DNA from: UBA6115 sp050953005
GTDB taxonomy: Bacteria > Bacillota > Clostridia > Christensenellales > Aristaeellaceae
DNA: 64,000 nt
Assembly: GCA_050953005.1 (NCBI GenBank)
Contig: JBMNLV010000013.1
Span: 62,001 to 126,000 of the forward strand
Reading direction: 5' to 3'
Shown here: positions 6,643 to 14,737 of the stretch, one piece after another
Position numbering within the stretch: position 1 is the stretch's first letter
Layout: each line of letters begins with the position of its first letter
Made by a program: the position numbers and the translations under genes
Notes under the pieces: generated by a model
Told to the model about the DNA's origin: nothing
The model's input: the letters and a program-made list of their open reading frames with translations, nothing else
The model's database searches: none

Positions 6643-8856
6643 TTAGAGCTTCTTCCTCATTTTGACCAGCGCGGTGGCCACATGCACGCCCTTGGAGCCC
6701 CGGCCGAAACCCTCGTCGGCGCCGGCCTCGCGCGCCAATTCGGAGCTTACCTGGGTGCCGCCGGCCAGGAAGACCAGCCTGTCGCGCACGCCCATCTCGC
6801 GCGCCAGGCGGTCAACCAGCGCGATGTTCTTGTAGTGGATGTTGTCATGGCTGATGATGGCCGAGGCCAGGATGGCGTCCGCGCCCAGCTCAATGGCGGC
6901 GTTGACCAGCTTTTCCGGCGGTACGCTGGTGCCCAGGTAGTGCACCTTGATGCCGTATTTCTCTATGCCGCCGTGCTTGATGTCGATGATCTCGCGCAGG
7001 CCTACGGAGTGCTCGTCCTCGCCCACCGTGCCGGCGACCACGCTCATGGGGTGTTCCTGAATAGCTTGGCGGATTTGTTCCTCATCCAGCACCTCGGGGT
7101 CCCTGGGGATTACCAGCTCATCCACCTTCAGTGTAAAGGGCAGCCTGCCCTTGAGCTCAATGCGGGTGCCTTCCGCCGGGTGCATGATCTCCACCGAGAT
7201 GACCTCGGGCTCCTCCAGGTTCATCCTGCGCGCGGCTTCCAGGGCCGCGGCCTGGGCCAGCTTGGCCTCCACGGGGAAAAAGAAGGTCAGCATCACTATG
7301 CCGTCGCCCAGCCATTCCATCTCGGGCTTGACCAGCCGGCTGCCGGGCCGGCGCAGGTGCTCCGTTTGCTCCATGCGGCGGTGGACATTGTCCTCCTCAT
7401 CCAGCTCGTCAATGTAGCTGATCAGGTCAGGGTTCTGGAAGGTGCACCCGCCAATCAGCCGCGCGGGGTCCTCCCCCTGCTTGAGGCCGTACTGCGCGGT
7501 GTTGTTGTAGCCATAGTGCGCGGTGACCGGCGCCAGGTAATCGGCCTCGCGGCGCACCAGGGTGCCCGCGCCGACGCCGCCGTCCGCCTGGCGGGCGATG
7601 CCGTCGCCATTGCGCTCCGGATAGTAGCCGGAATCCACGAACTGGCCCATCTCAACCGCCTGGAAATAGCCGCCCTGGCTGAGCATTTCCTCCATGTACA
7701 GGATGGCGCGCTCCTTGAGCTCGCGCGCCTTCCGGCGCAGGGGGCCGTCCTCCTTCAGCTGCACCATCTGCATCAGCCCGTCCAGGCCGACCAGGGTCTG
7801 CTTGGCGGTGTCGCAGGCCTCGATATTGTAAATGTGCCAGGGGACGTTGCGCCCCTCGTCCGGCGTGATGGTGGACTGGATGTCCGCCGAGGTCAGCTTG
7901 GAAATCAGCATGTTGAGCACATGGGTGACGGTGGCCTCGCGGGTGGAGGACTGGATGTACTTGGTGTTCATCTGCGCGCGCATGCGGAAGCCTTTGAACA
8001 GCTCGCGCAGCGCCACGGCGTAGGGCAGGTCCATGAACACGCAGGGCGCGGGGGTGGCGGTGGGCGGCACGGTGGACAGGCAGATCAAATCAGGCCGCAT
8101 GCCGCAGCCCAAGGAGAACTGGCTGTTGATGGCGTGCTGCACCATCAGTTCGGGCATGACCTTCCAGGCGTCCCGGGAGGTGGCGTTGGCGTTGTGCGCG
8201 CCGTCGATCTGCGCCATGCCGCCCCAGGCCATGACGGTCTTGGACTCGCAGGCGTCCACAAAGGAACGCAGCATATTGATGTTCCGGTACAGCACGTTGT
8301 ACTGGGGGTCCTGATGCGCGCCGTTGACGCCCTCCTCCGCGAACATCACGGCAATCTCAGGCCCGGCGACGCCGGAGACATAGGAATGGTAGTTGATGGG
8401 CCGGCCAACCTCGTCCTCGATCAGATCCAGGGCCTTGCGCTGGGCGCGCACCTGCTTGCGGGTGATGGGCACGCCGCCCACGCCCTGGGGAGTGCCTTCA
8501 ATCAGGCTGTCAAAATGGCTCTGGCCCGCGGTGCGGATGACCATGATATGGTCGGCGCCGTGGTGGGCTGCCATGCGCATGCGGCGGATGTCATCCTCAA
8601 ACCGGCCGGAAGCGATCTCCGTTGTGATGACCGGCGCTGGCTGAGGGTCGATGCCGCCGAAATGATGGGCGGGCGGCAGCGGCACAGAGCGCTTGAGCGG
8701 CTCGGAGGCGTCATGGTAAACAAAATCGCCCATTTTGAGGCCCGGCGCGGGCTTGCGCCAGGTCCAGCCGCGGCGGCGCGGGCGGTAGTGCTCCAGATCC
8801 TTCAGGATCTCGCGCACATCCAGCGCGCTGTCCGGGTCCAAACGGTACTCAGCCAT
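6643..8856 (-). CDS. oraE: D-ornithine 4,5-aminomutase, large subunit OraE (B12/PLP)
   Basis: The 737-residue protein is the catalytic subunit that moves the terminal amino group of D-ornithine to C4, giving 2,4-diaminopentanoate, using adenosylcobalamin and PLP. An N-terminal TIM-barrel-like region is followed by a Rossmann B12-binding domain in the last 130 or so residues. The cobalamin motif D614-x-H616-x-x-G619 is intact. A lysine at 627 (in DIKHGG) occupies the place of the PLP lysine known in the Clostridium sticklandii enzyme, where His618 and Lys629 have the same spacing. The start ATG at 8856 has AAGGAG upstream and overlaps the end of oraS by 8 bases. Length and motifs indicate a functional enzyme. 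Confidence 0.96.
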   Translation of the reverse strand: MAEYRLDPDSALDVREILKDLEHYRPRRRGWTWRKPAPGLKMGDFVYHDASEPLKRSVPLPPAHHFGGIDPQPAPVITTEIASGRFEDDIRRMRMAAHHGADHIMVIRTAGQSHFDSLIEGTPQGVGGVPITRKQVRAQRKALDLIEDEVGRPINYHSYVSGVAGPEIAVMFAEEGVNGAHQDPQYNVLYRNINMLRSFVDACESKTVMAWGGMAQIDGAHNANATSRDAWKVMPELMVQHAINSQFSLGCGMRPDLICLSTVPPTATPAPCVFMDLPYAVALRELFKGFRMRAQMNTKYIQSSTREATVTHVLNMLISKLTSADIQSTITPDEGRNVPWHIYNIEACDTAKQTLVGLDGLMQMVQLKEDGPLRRKARELKERAILYMEEMLSQGGYFQAVEMGQFVDSGYYPERNGDGIARQADGGVGAGTLVRREADYLAPVTAHYGYNNTAQYGLKQGEDPARLIGGCTFQNPDLISYIDELDEEDNVHRRMEQTEHLRRPGSRLVKPEMEWLGDGIVMLTFFFPVEAKLAQAAALEAARRMNLEEPEVISVEIMHPAEGTRIELKGRLPFTLKVDELVIPRDPEVLDEEQIRQAIQEHPMSVVAGTVGEDEHSVGLREIIDIKHGGIEKYGIKVHYLGTSVPPEKLVNAAIELGADAILASAIISHDNIHYKNIALVDRLAREMGVRDRLVFLAGGTQVSSELAREAGADEGFGRGSKGVHVATALVKMRKKL

Positions 8857-9220
8857 GGCGCGCTCCTTTCCGGAACATTGCGCGGATGTCCTGCCAGTCC
8901 TCCAGGGCGATCAGCCTCTGTCCCGCCTCGCGGATGCCCAGGCCCCAGGCGCCGGCCGCCTTGAACACCACATGCCCGGCTCCGTGGCCCAGCAGCCCGT
9001 GCTCCAGGCATTTGCCCACCAGCGCCCCGGCTTCCAGGGAGGAAAAACCCATGCGCAGCAGCACGCTGCGCTCAATGGAGGGGGAGGTATACTCACGGCC
9101 CATTTCCAGCAGCGGGTCGGTCAGCTCCTTGGCCAATTCCCAGAAGCGCGCGTAAAGCGCCTCATCGCTGAGCCCCTTCAGGTGGGCGGCGCGCGCCGTG
9201 TAATCATCAGTTCGTTTCAT
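8849..9220 (-). CDS. oraS: D-ornithine 4,5-aminomutase, small subunit OraS
   Basis: The 123-residue protein has the usual size of OraS and lies directly upstream of oraE. The sequence is helical and charged, with a conserved-looking LLRMGFSSLEA segment and a glycine-rich GLLGHGAGH stretch. It binds OraE to form the heteromeric aminomutase. The start is the ATG at 9220 (MKRTDDYTAR), preceded by a purine-rich GCGAGGAAA site. An in-frame start further upstream would reach into ortB and is not needed. It overlaps the 3' end of ortB by 14 bases, indicating translational coupling. Confidence 0.93.
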   Translation of the reverse strand: MKRTDDYTARAAHLKGLSDEALYARFWELAKELTDPLLEMGREYTSPSIERSVLLRMGFSSLEAGALVGKCLEHGLLGHGAGHVVFKAAGAWGLGIREAGQRLIALEDWQDIRAMFRKGARHG

Positions 9221-10637
9221 TGCTTTCCTCGCTTTCCTCCAGCAGCTGCGAGATGGCCTGCCTGACAAAGGCGGGGCTTGTGCGCGTTTCCGCGGCCAGG
9301 AAGGCCATGTCATCCTTCCCCGGCATGTCCTTTTTGCCTGCCAGGGCTTTGTGGATCAGGGAGCGGCGCAGGCGGTTGACATCCACCTCCGCGGCCTGCA
9401 GCTGGCCCGGATGCTCGGGCAGCACGATGCTCTGCCCCGGAACCTGTCCGGCCGGGTCGCCCACCCGGATGTCGATGCCATGCTCCCTCGCGAAGGCCAG
9501 CTGCGCGTTTTGATGCTTGCCGGCGCCGGTATACTCGGTCTCCTGCACCACCAGCAGCGCGTCCTGCGGCAGCTCGCGCGCCAGGGAGAAGGCCGCGGCC
9601 AGGCTGGTGTTGCCGGCAGGCCCCCGCTCCATGCCCTCCAGGATGGACAGCATCTCAGTCATGTAGAATACCTCGCCCTGGGTGAGGGTGACATAGCGCT
9701 CCATATAGCGCAAGGGGCGCGCAGCGGAGCGCGGCACGTCGGAGCGGTCCGGCCAGGTGGAAAAGGGCATGCCGAAGCCCGTATGCCCGGTCGTGAAGGA
9801 TTTTCGGTTGAACTGGGTATCGCTGGCCATGTGCAGGCCCTTGAGGTCAACGCTGGCCGCCACCACAGGCGCCCCGCAGCCGGCTTTTTGCATGCCGCGC
9901 GCGGTGCCCGTCAGGTTGCCGCCCCCGGCGTTGGTGGCGACCACCATGTCCGGCGCCCGGCCGAACTTCTGCCGGCACTGCTGTGTCAATTCGTACCCCA
10001 GGGATTCCACGCCCTGGATGCCGTAGGGGGTATACAAAGAGGCGTTGAAGTAACCGGTGTCCTCCAGCAGGCGCAAAAAGACATAGAACAGCTCCGGTCC
10101 CACGCTCAGCTGGACAACCTCGGCGCCCAGGGCTTCGCACTTGCGCGCCTTCTCAACGATCTCGGGCTGGCCGATGCCCCGGGAATCGTAGCATTCCTGC
10201 ACCACGATGCACTTGAGCCCGGCCTTGGCGCAGCAGGAAGCCACTGCCGCGCCGTAGTTGCCGCTGGTGGCGGTGATGACGCCCTTGTAGCCCATTTCCC
10301 CGGCCATGTGGACGGACAGCGCGGCGCGGCGCGCCTTGAAGGAGCCGGATGGGTTGCAGGCCTCATCCTTGACAAGGATGCGCGCGCCCTGCCCCTCCGG
10401 CGCGTATTTGCGCGCCAGGGCCGTGATGTTGCGCAATTCCAGCAAGGGGGTGTCCCCGACGTTAAAGGAGCGCATGACGTCCATCACCTGCTGCATGGAC
10501 AGCCCGGTGGCCGCCATCATGCCCTCATAGTCAAAGCCGATGCCGCCGGACTCAAACCGGCTGTAGTCCAGCCCCACGGCTGATTTCATGATCTGATTCC
10601 TGCGCGCCATGACGGCGCTGTAGCTGTTGTCCCTCAT
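9207..10637 (-). CDS. ortB: 2-amino-4-oxopentanoate thiolase, beta subunit OrtB
   Basis: The 476-residue PLP protein has the threonine synthase/tryptophan synthase beta fold. The PLP lysine is in NPSGSFKARR, and a glycine-rich phosphate loop (ATNAGGGNLTG) follows in the second half. Together with OrtA it cleaves 2-amino-4-oxopentanoate with CoA to acetyl-CoA and alanine, the step that feeds fermentation. The start is the ATG at 10637, overlapping the ortA stop as ATGA. Length and position between ortA and oraS match the known clostridial ornithine clusters. Confidence 0.95.
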   Translation of the reverse strand: MRDNSYSAVMARRNQIMKSAVGLDYSRFESGGIGFDYEGMMAATGLSMQQVMDVMRSFNVGDTPLLELRNITALARKYAPEGQGARILVKDEACNPSGSFKARRAALSVHMAGEMGYKGVITATSGNYGAAVASCCAKAGLKCIVVQECYDSRGIGQPEIVEKARKCEALGAEVVQLSVGPELFYVFLRLLEDTGYFNASLYTPYGIQGVESLGYELTQQCRQKFGRAPDMVVATNAGGGNLTGTARGMQKAGCGAPVVAASVDLKGLHMASDTQFNRKSFTTGHTGFGMPFSTWPDRSDVPRSAARPLRYMERYVTLTQGEVFYMTEMLSILEGMERGPAGNTSLAAAFSLARELPQDALLVVQETEYTGAGKHQNAQLAFAREHGIDIRVGDPAGQVPGQSIVLPEHPGQLQAAEVDVNRLRRSLIHKALAGKKDMPGKDDMAFLAAETRTSPAFVRQAISQLLEESEESNETN

Positions 10638-10939
10638 GGCCTGTCCTCCCCGCCCCACATGGCCCGGCGGATGCCCTCCTGCACCTTGAGCAGTTCGGGA
10701 ATGAAGCCGCCGAAACCGTGGTGGTAGGCCGGCGCCTCCTCGACCAGGGCGCCCGACACCAGGCGTCCGGTGCGCGTGATGACCTGCGCGGGCTGCCCGG
10801 CGTCCGCGTCGGCTGTCAGCCGGCCCTTGACCCACTGGACCAGGGGAACCCCGGCGGTATCCTCGGGCACCTGCGGCGCGCGCCGGCCCGGCTGCAGAAT
10901 GGTGCTTTGCACCAGAACCCAGTCACCTTTTTTAGCCAT
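10634..10939 (-). CDS. ortA: 2-amino-4-oxopentanoate thiolase, alpha subunit OrtA
   Basis: The 101-residue protein has the size of known OrtA subunits and the expected place between ord and ortB. It begins MAKKGDWVLVQ and holds a TILQPGRRAPQVPEDT-type segment. I chose the ATG at 10939 because GGAGG lies seven bases upstream; an ATG 27 bases earlier lacks such a site. It overlaps ord by 8 bases and ortB by 4, consistent with one transcript and equal expression of the two subunits. Confidence 0.93.
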   Translation of the reverse strand: MAKKGDWVLVQSTILQPGRRAPQVPEDTAGVPLVQWVKGRLTADADAGQPAQVITRTGRLVSGALVEEAPAYHHGFGGFIPELLKVQEGIRRAMWGGEDRP

Positions 10940-11993
10940 TTTGTCCCTCCGCAAAAGCGATCTCACGGTAGTCGCCCATCACGCAGCGGGGCACCGGGAT
11001 GTCCAGCATGGTCAGCAGGCCCGGCCGCGCGGCCACCACAAAGGGCAGCACGTTGCAGGCCATGGCAATGGTGCCCAGCCCGCCGTTGACCTCGGGCTTG
11101 ACCGCCATGGAGATGGGCGGCTCGCCGCTGAGGACAATGTAGTCCCCGGTATCCACGCCCACCTGTTCAGGCTCGATCTGCTGGGGATGGATGAGCGCGA
11201 TGCGCTCCTGCTCCCCGTCCATGGCCTGGGCGGTCATGCTGACGCCGGCGACATGCCCCCTGGGCGCGAAGCCGTGGGGGCTTTTGCGGTCAACCTCCGT
11301 GATGATGGGCAGCATCTGCTGCTCCAGGCGGTCATACTCAAGGCCCAGGGCCCTGGCGATCATCGCGGCGGACTCGTGGAAGCCCACGTGCCCGGCCAGG
11401 CTGCCGTCCCTGACGCCCAGGTCAAACTGCTCCGGCGTGATGCCGATGCCCTGTTCCTTCATGACGGTCTCGCCAAAGGGGCTCAGCGAGTTGACGCGCT
11501 CGCAGCGCACATGGTCCACACGCGTCATGGCGCCGGACAGGCAGACCGCCAGCAGGTCCATCATCAGCCCGGGATTGATGCCGGTGCCCAGGATGCTGAC
11601 CTTGTGCTCGCGCGCCAGCTCATCCATCTCCCGGGCCAGTTCGGGGTACCGGGCCGCGGGGTAGCTCATCTCCTCGGCGATGGTGACCACGTTGATGCCG
11701 CGGGTGACCACCTCGCGGATCTTGGGAAAGACATCCTTTACGAAGGAATCGGTCGCGATCACGCAGCAGTCGACGGGCGCGTCGGCCAGGGCGCGGGCGA
11801 TGTCCGGCGTGACCGCTACGGGCCCGCGCCCCTCGGGGTTGATGCCCAGCAGCTCATAGACAGACCGCCCGGCAAAACCCTCGTAATGGTCGCAGACGCC
11901 CGCAATCTCAACGCCTTCGCGCTCCAGAAGCAGCCTGGCGATGCCTTTGCCCATCGCGCCAAAGCCCCACAAGGCCACACGTACCTTCCTCAT
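10932..11993 (-). CDS. ord: 2,4-diaminopentanoate dehydrogenase
   Basis: The 353-residue NAD(P)-dependent enzyme oxidatively deaminates 2,4-diaminopentanoate at C4 to 2-amino-4-oxopentanoate. A dinucleotide-binding motif is visible at the N-terminus (VALWGFGAMGKGIAR). The middle contains GTGINPGLMMD, typical of the Ord/dihydrodipicolinate-reductase-like family. The start is the ATG at 11993, with AAGGAGG at the right distance; an upstream in-frame ATG at 12068 has no such site. It is the first gene of the ornithine operon, so the operon promoter should lie between 11994 and about 12200. I could not identify a convincing one. Confidence 0.93.
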   Translation of the reverse strand: MRKVRVALWGFGAMGKGIARLLLEREGVEIAGVCDHYEGFAGRSVYELLGINPEGRGPVAVTPDIARALADAPVDCCVIATDSFVKDVFPKIREVVTRGINVVTIAEEMSYPAARYPELAREMDELAREHKVSILGTGINPGLMMDLLAVCLSGAMTRVDHVRCERVNSLSPFGETVMKEQGIGITPEQFDLGVRDGSLAGHVGFHESAAMIARALGLEYDRLEQQMLPIITEVDRKSPHGFAPRGHVAGVSMTAQAMDGEQERIALIHPQQIEPEQVGVDTGDYIVLSGEPPISMAVKPEVNGGLGTIAMACNVLPFVVAARPGLLTMLDIPVPRCVMGDYREIAFAEGQNG

Positions 11994-12204
11994 ATTGCCT
12001 CCTTGAATGACAGTCCGCCTGTTGTTCTGACAAGATTCTACCATGTTTGGCGGCTGGTGTATATACATGATGCATAAAACGGCCCGGGCTTTTTCAAAGA
12101 CAAAGGCCTTGAATCATCAGGGATTTCAATGAAAAGAGAGCTGCCCGTCCCGGAAGGGAAAAATCACAGATGTATAAAATCGGGCGGAACTGCCTGAAAC
12201 GTCC

Positions 12205-12233
12205 TTGTCCAGGATGCCCATCCGTGCTACATT
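12205..12233 (+). promoter_or_regulatory. Candidate promoter of the RocB-like gene, in the divergent intergenic region
   Basis: TTGTCC (12205-12210) and TACATT (12228-12233) are spaced by 17 bases, each matching the sigma-70 consensus at four of six positions. The 302-base region 11994-12295 lies between the divergent ornithine operon and the peptidase gene. It therefore probably holds control elements for both, but I see no clear operator, riboswitch or sigma-54 site in it. Confidence 0.4.
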
Positions 12234-12295
12234 TGACGAAGAATATACCGCGATGAATCAACGCGCCTTGACGCGCGGGTAAAAGGAGCAAGCCG

Positions 12296-13942
12296 GTGAA
12301 CACAGAAAGGGCGCAACGCATTCTGGAGCTGCTGCGGGACTATGTGGGGACGCCCACCGCCACTTCCACGCCGCTGGAGACCAACAACCAGGTTTTTTTT
12401 ACGAAGTACTTCGCGGCCAGTGAGTATTTCAGGGAGCATCCCGGCCTGTGCGGGTTTGACCCGATCCCGGGCGACGCCCTGGGCCGCCGCGTGCCCTGGG
12501 CGCTGTACAAGGGCGGCGGGCCGGACACCATTGTGATGATCCACCATTCCGACACGGTGGATACCGATGACTATGGCTGCAACAGGGATATGGCCTTGCG
12601 GCCCTGGGAGCTGACGGAGCGTTACCGCGCGGGCGCGGCCGACCTGGACAGCGAGGCGTGGGAGGACCTGGAGGGCGGCGGCTGGCTGTTTGGGCGGGGC
12701 GTGGCCGACATGAAGGGAGGCGCCTGCGTCCACCTGGCCCTGCTGGAGCAATTTTCCAAAGAGGGGGGGCTGAAGGGCAGCCTGCTGCTGATGGCCCTGC
12801 CCGACGAAGAAAACCTGTCCGCCGGGATGCGCAGCGCGGTTGGCCTGCTGACGCGGCTGAGGGAGGAGCATGGCCTCAACTACGTGCTGCTCCTCAACGG
12901 CGAGCCCCAGGAGCGCGGGGAAGAGCATTTGATGCGGCTGTATGACGGCTCCGTCGGCAAGCTGATGCCCATCTTCTACGCCCGGGGCAAGCTGGCCCAT
13001 GTGGGCCAGGTCTTCCATGGCCTGAACCCTGTTCAGCTTCTGTCTGAAATCGTGACCCTTACCGAGCTGAACACGGACCTGATGCAGCAGGCAGGCAACA
13101 CCAAAACCCCGCCTCCGACCTGGCTTTACCTGAAGGACAGGAAGGAGGTCTATGATGTCTCGCTGCCGCTGGCCGCGGCCGGCTACATGAGCGTGCTGAC
13201 GCTGGACCGCCCGGCGATGGAGACCATGGAGAAGCTGATGGCGCTGAGCGGGCAAGCCTTCTCACGGGTGCTGGAGCGCACGGAGCGCAGCTACCGCGCC
13301 TACACCGGCGATCCCGAAGCCTGCCTGCCCTGGAAGGTAAACGTCAAAACCTATGGCCAGATTTACCGGGAGGCCCTGGCTGAATCCGGCGAGGCCCTGA
13401 AAAGCAGCCTGCGCGACTATGAGGACAGAGCGCTTGCGGATATCCGTGCCGGCCGCCTGAGCCTGGCCGAGGCGGCTTTCGGTTTGATTGAGGCCACCCT
13501 GGCCCATCTGAAGGACAGCGCGCCGGTGGTGGTGCTGGCGATGTCGCCCCCTTATTATCCCCATGTCAACAATTCCATGCTGCCCGAAAAGAACGCGCGG
13601 GTGAAGGCCCTGCTCAGGCGCCTGGAAGCCTTCACCGGGGAGCGCCTTGGCTGCGGCCTGCATGTGGAAAACTACTACACCGGGATTTCCGACTTAAGCT
13701 ACGGCATGTTTGAATCCGATGAGGAGAACACCGCCTTCATCCGCGACAACCTGCTATTGTGGGGTGAGATCTACTCCATCCCCTTTGAGCAGATCAGGGC
13801 GCTGTCCATCCCCACGCTCAACATCGGCCCCTGGGGCAAGGACTTCCACAAGTATTCCGAGCGCGTCAACCTGGAGGACCTGACCCGGCGCATCCCCGCC
13901 ATGGTGGAGGAAACCATCCGGCAGCTGCTGGGGCAATCCTGA
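12296..13942 (+). CDS. RocB-like M20-family peptidase (arginine/ornithine utilisation)
   Basis: The 548-residue protein resembles M20 zinc peptidases of the RocB type, which accompany arginine or ornithine catabolism. Metal-site motifs are present: IHHSDTVD (about 82-89), GRGVADMKGG (133-142, with the bridging Asp138) and LPDEEN shortly after. The start is GTG at 12296, with AAAGGAG upstream at the correct distance. The gene is divergent from the ornithine operon, which suggests a role in releasing or trimming amino acid derivatives for it; the actual substrate of RocB proteins is not established. The length is near normal for the family, and no break is visible. Confidence 0.85.
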   Translation: MNTERAQRILELLRDYVGTPTATSTPLETNNQVFFTKYFAASEYFREHPGLCGFDPIPGDALGRRVPWALYKGGGPDTIVMIHHSDTVDTDDYGCNRDMALRPWELTERYRAGAADLDSEAWEDLEGGGWLFGRGVADMKGGACVHLALLEQFSKEGGLKGSLLLMALPDEENLSAGMRSAVGLLTRLREEHGLNYVLLLNGEPQERGEEHLMRLYDGSVGKLMPIFYARGKLAHVGQVFHGLNPVQLLSEIVTLTELNTDLMQQAGNTKTPPPTWLYLKDRKEVYDVSLPLAAAGYMSVLTLDRPAMETMEKLMALSGQAFSRVLERTERSYRAYTGDPEACLPWKVNVKTYGQIYREALAESGEALKSSLRDYEDRALADIRAGRLSLAEAAFGLIEATLAHLKDSAPVVVLAMSPPYYPHVNNSMLPEKNARVKALLRRLEAFTGERLGCGLHVENYYTGISDLSYGMFESDEENTAFIRDNLLLWGEIYSIPFEQIRALSIPTLNIGPWGKDFHKYSERVNLEDLTRRIPAMVEETIRQLLGQS

Positions 13943-13955
13943 TTCCGGTCCTTGC

Positions 13956-14026
13956 CGCAAAGCCGCTTTAAATACAAAACAGCCCAAGGGGCTGCGGCGG
14001 TTTTTTTCGTTGCAGCCCCTTGGGCT
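13956..14026 (+). terminator. Overlapping inverted repeats after the RocB-like gene, probable terminator
   Basis: AGCCCAAGGGGCTGC (13981-13995) and GCAGCCCCTTGGGCT (14012-14026) form a perfect 15-bp stem whose loop contains TTTTTTT (14001-14007). A shorter alternative stem pairs CCGCA/GCC (from 13956) with GGCTGCGG, ending right before the same T run, which would make a normal terminator. The two foldings exclude each other. Either could end transcription from the left. Confidence 0.55.
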
Positions 14027-14157
14027 TACGCTGCCGATATGCCGCTTTGTCCCCGGAGGGGGTGTAGCGATGGCGCGCCGATGAGTTTGCAAACAATGCC
14101 CCGGGGCGCCGCGTGTGGGGAGCCCCGGGCTGATGTTTAATAAAGGTGAAATCCGTA

Positions 14158-14709
14158 CTACTGACCCAGGGTGAACTCCGCCCGGCGCAGGATGCCCCGC
14201 AGCAGGGACAGCATGCCGCTGTCCATATGGCTGCCGGCCCGCAGGCGCAGCTTCATCCACAGCCTGCCGCCCTGAAACAGTGCGCTGGCCGCCTTGCCGT
14301 CCTGCTCGCGCACCAGCAGGAAGCTGCCCTGCCTGGACTCCACCAGCTCATACTCCCCACCGCCCAGGGCGCGCGCCGCCTGCCGCAGCCCCTCCTCATC
14401 CAGGCTGTCCAAAGCCGGGAGATCCGCGTGTTTCAGCGCCAGGGAGATCGTGAACGCCCCCGCGACGTCATAGGCCTTCGCGTACAGGCCCGCGCCGGCC
14501 AGCTCCTCGCGCACCGCTTGCGGAGTGGTGTCGTACAGGGACAGCACCGGGTCATCCATGGCCATGCTGCGCGTGAACACATCCACGGACGCGGGGAAAT
14601 GAAGGACCACGCCAAATTCGGGCAGGTCCACCTGGCTGGCCAGCGCCGGAGAGGGCAGCAGCAACAGCGCCGCCATGAAAAGGGACAAAAAGAGGTTTCG
14701 TTTTGACAT
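14158..14709 (-). CDS. Secreted protein of unknown function
   Basis: The 183-residue protein begins with a clear signal peptide (SKRNLFLSLFMAALLLLPSP then ALA) and is probably released or wall-associated. I do not recognise the family. The mature part is mixed alpha/beta, without cysteines or obvious catalytic motifs. It contains FGVVLHFPASVDVFTR and EYELVESRQGSFLLVREQDG, which read like a beta-rich single domain. The start is the ATG at 14709, preceded by AAAGGTGAG; an in-frame start further upstream lies within the next gene. It lies 28 bases downstream of the epimerase gene on the same strand and is probably co-transcribed with it. Confidence 0.75.
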   Translation of the reverse strand: MSKRNLFLSLFMAALLLLPSPALASQVDLPEFGVVLHFPASVDVFTRSMAMDDPVLSLYDTTPQAVREELAGAGLYAKAYDVAGAFTISLALKHADLPALDSLDEEGLRQAARALGGGEYELVESRQGSFLLVREQDGKAASALFQGGRLWMKLRLRAGSHMDSGMLSLLRGILRRAEFTLGQ

Positions 14710-14737
14710 CAAGGCACTCACCTTTGCTGATCGGGTC

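Noticed and set aside
6514..8964. An 816-codon open frame on the plus strand, opposite oraE
   Set aside because: It is the antisense of a conserved B12 enzyme. It is rich in His, Gly and Gln as expected from reversed GC-rich codons, and it has no ribosome site or family match.
12094..12321. A 75-codon minus-strand frame in the region between ord and the RocB-like gene
   Set aside because: It overlaps the RocB-like start and its likely promoter, has no ribosome site and no recognisable features.
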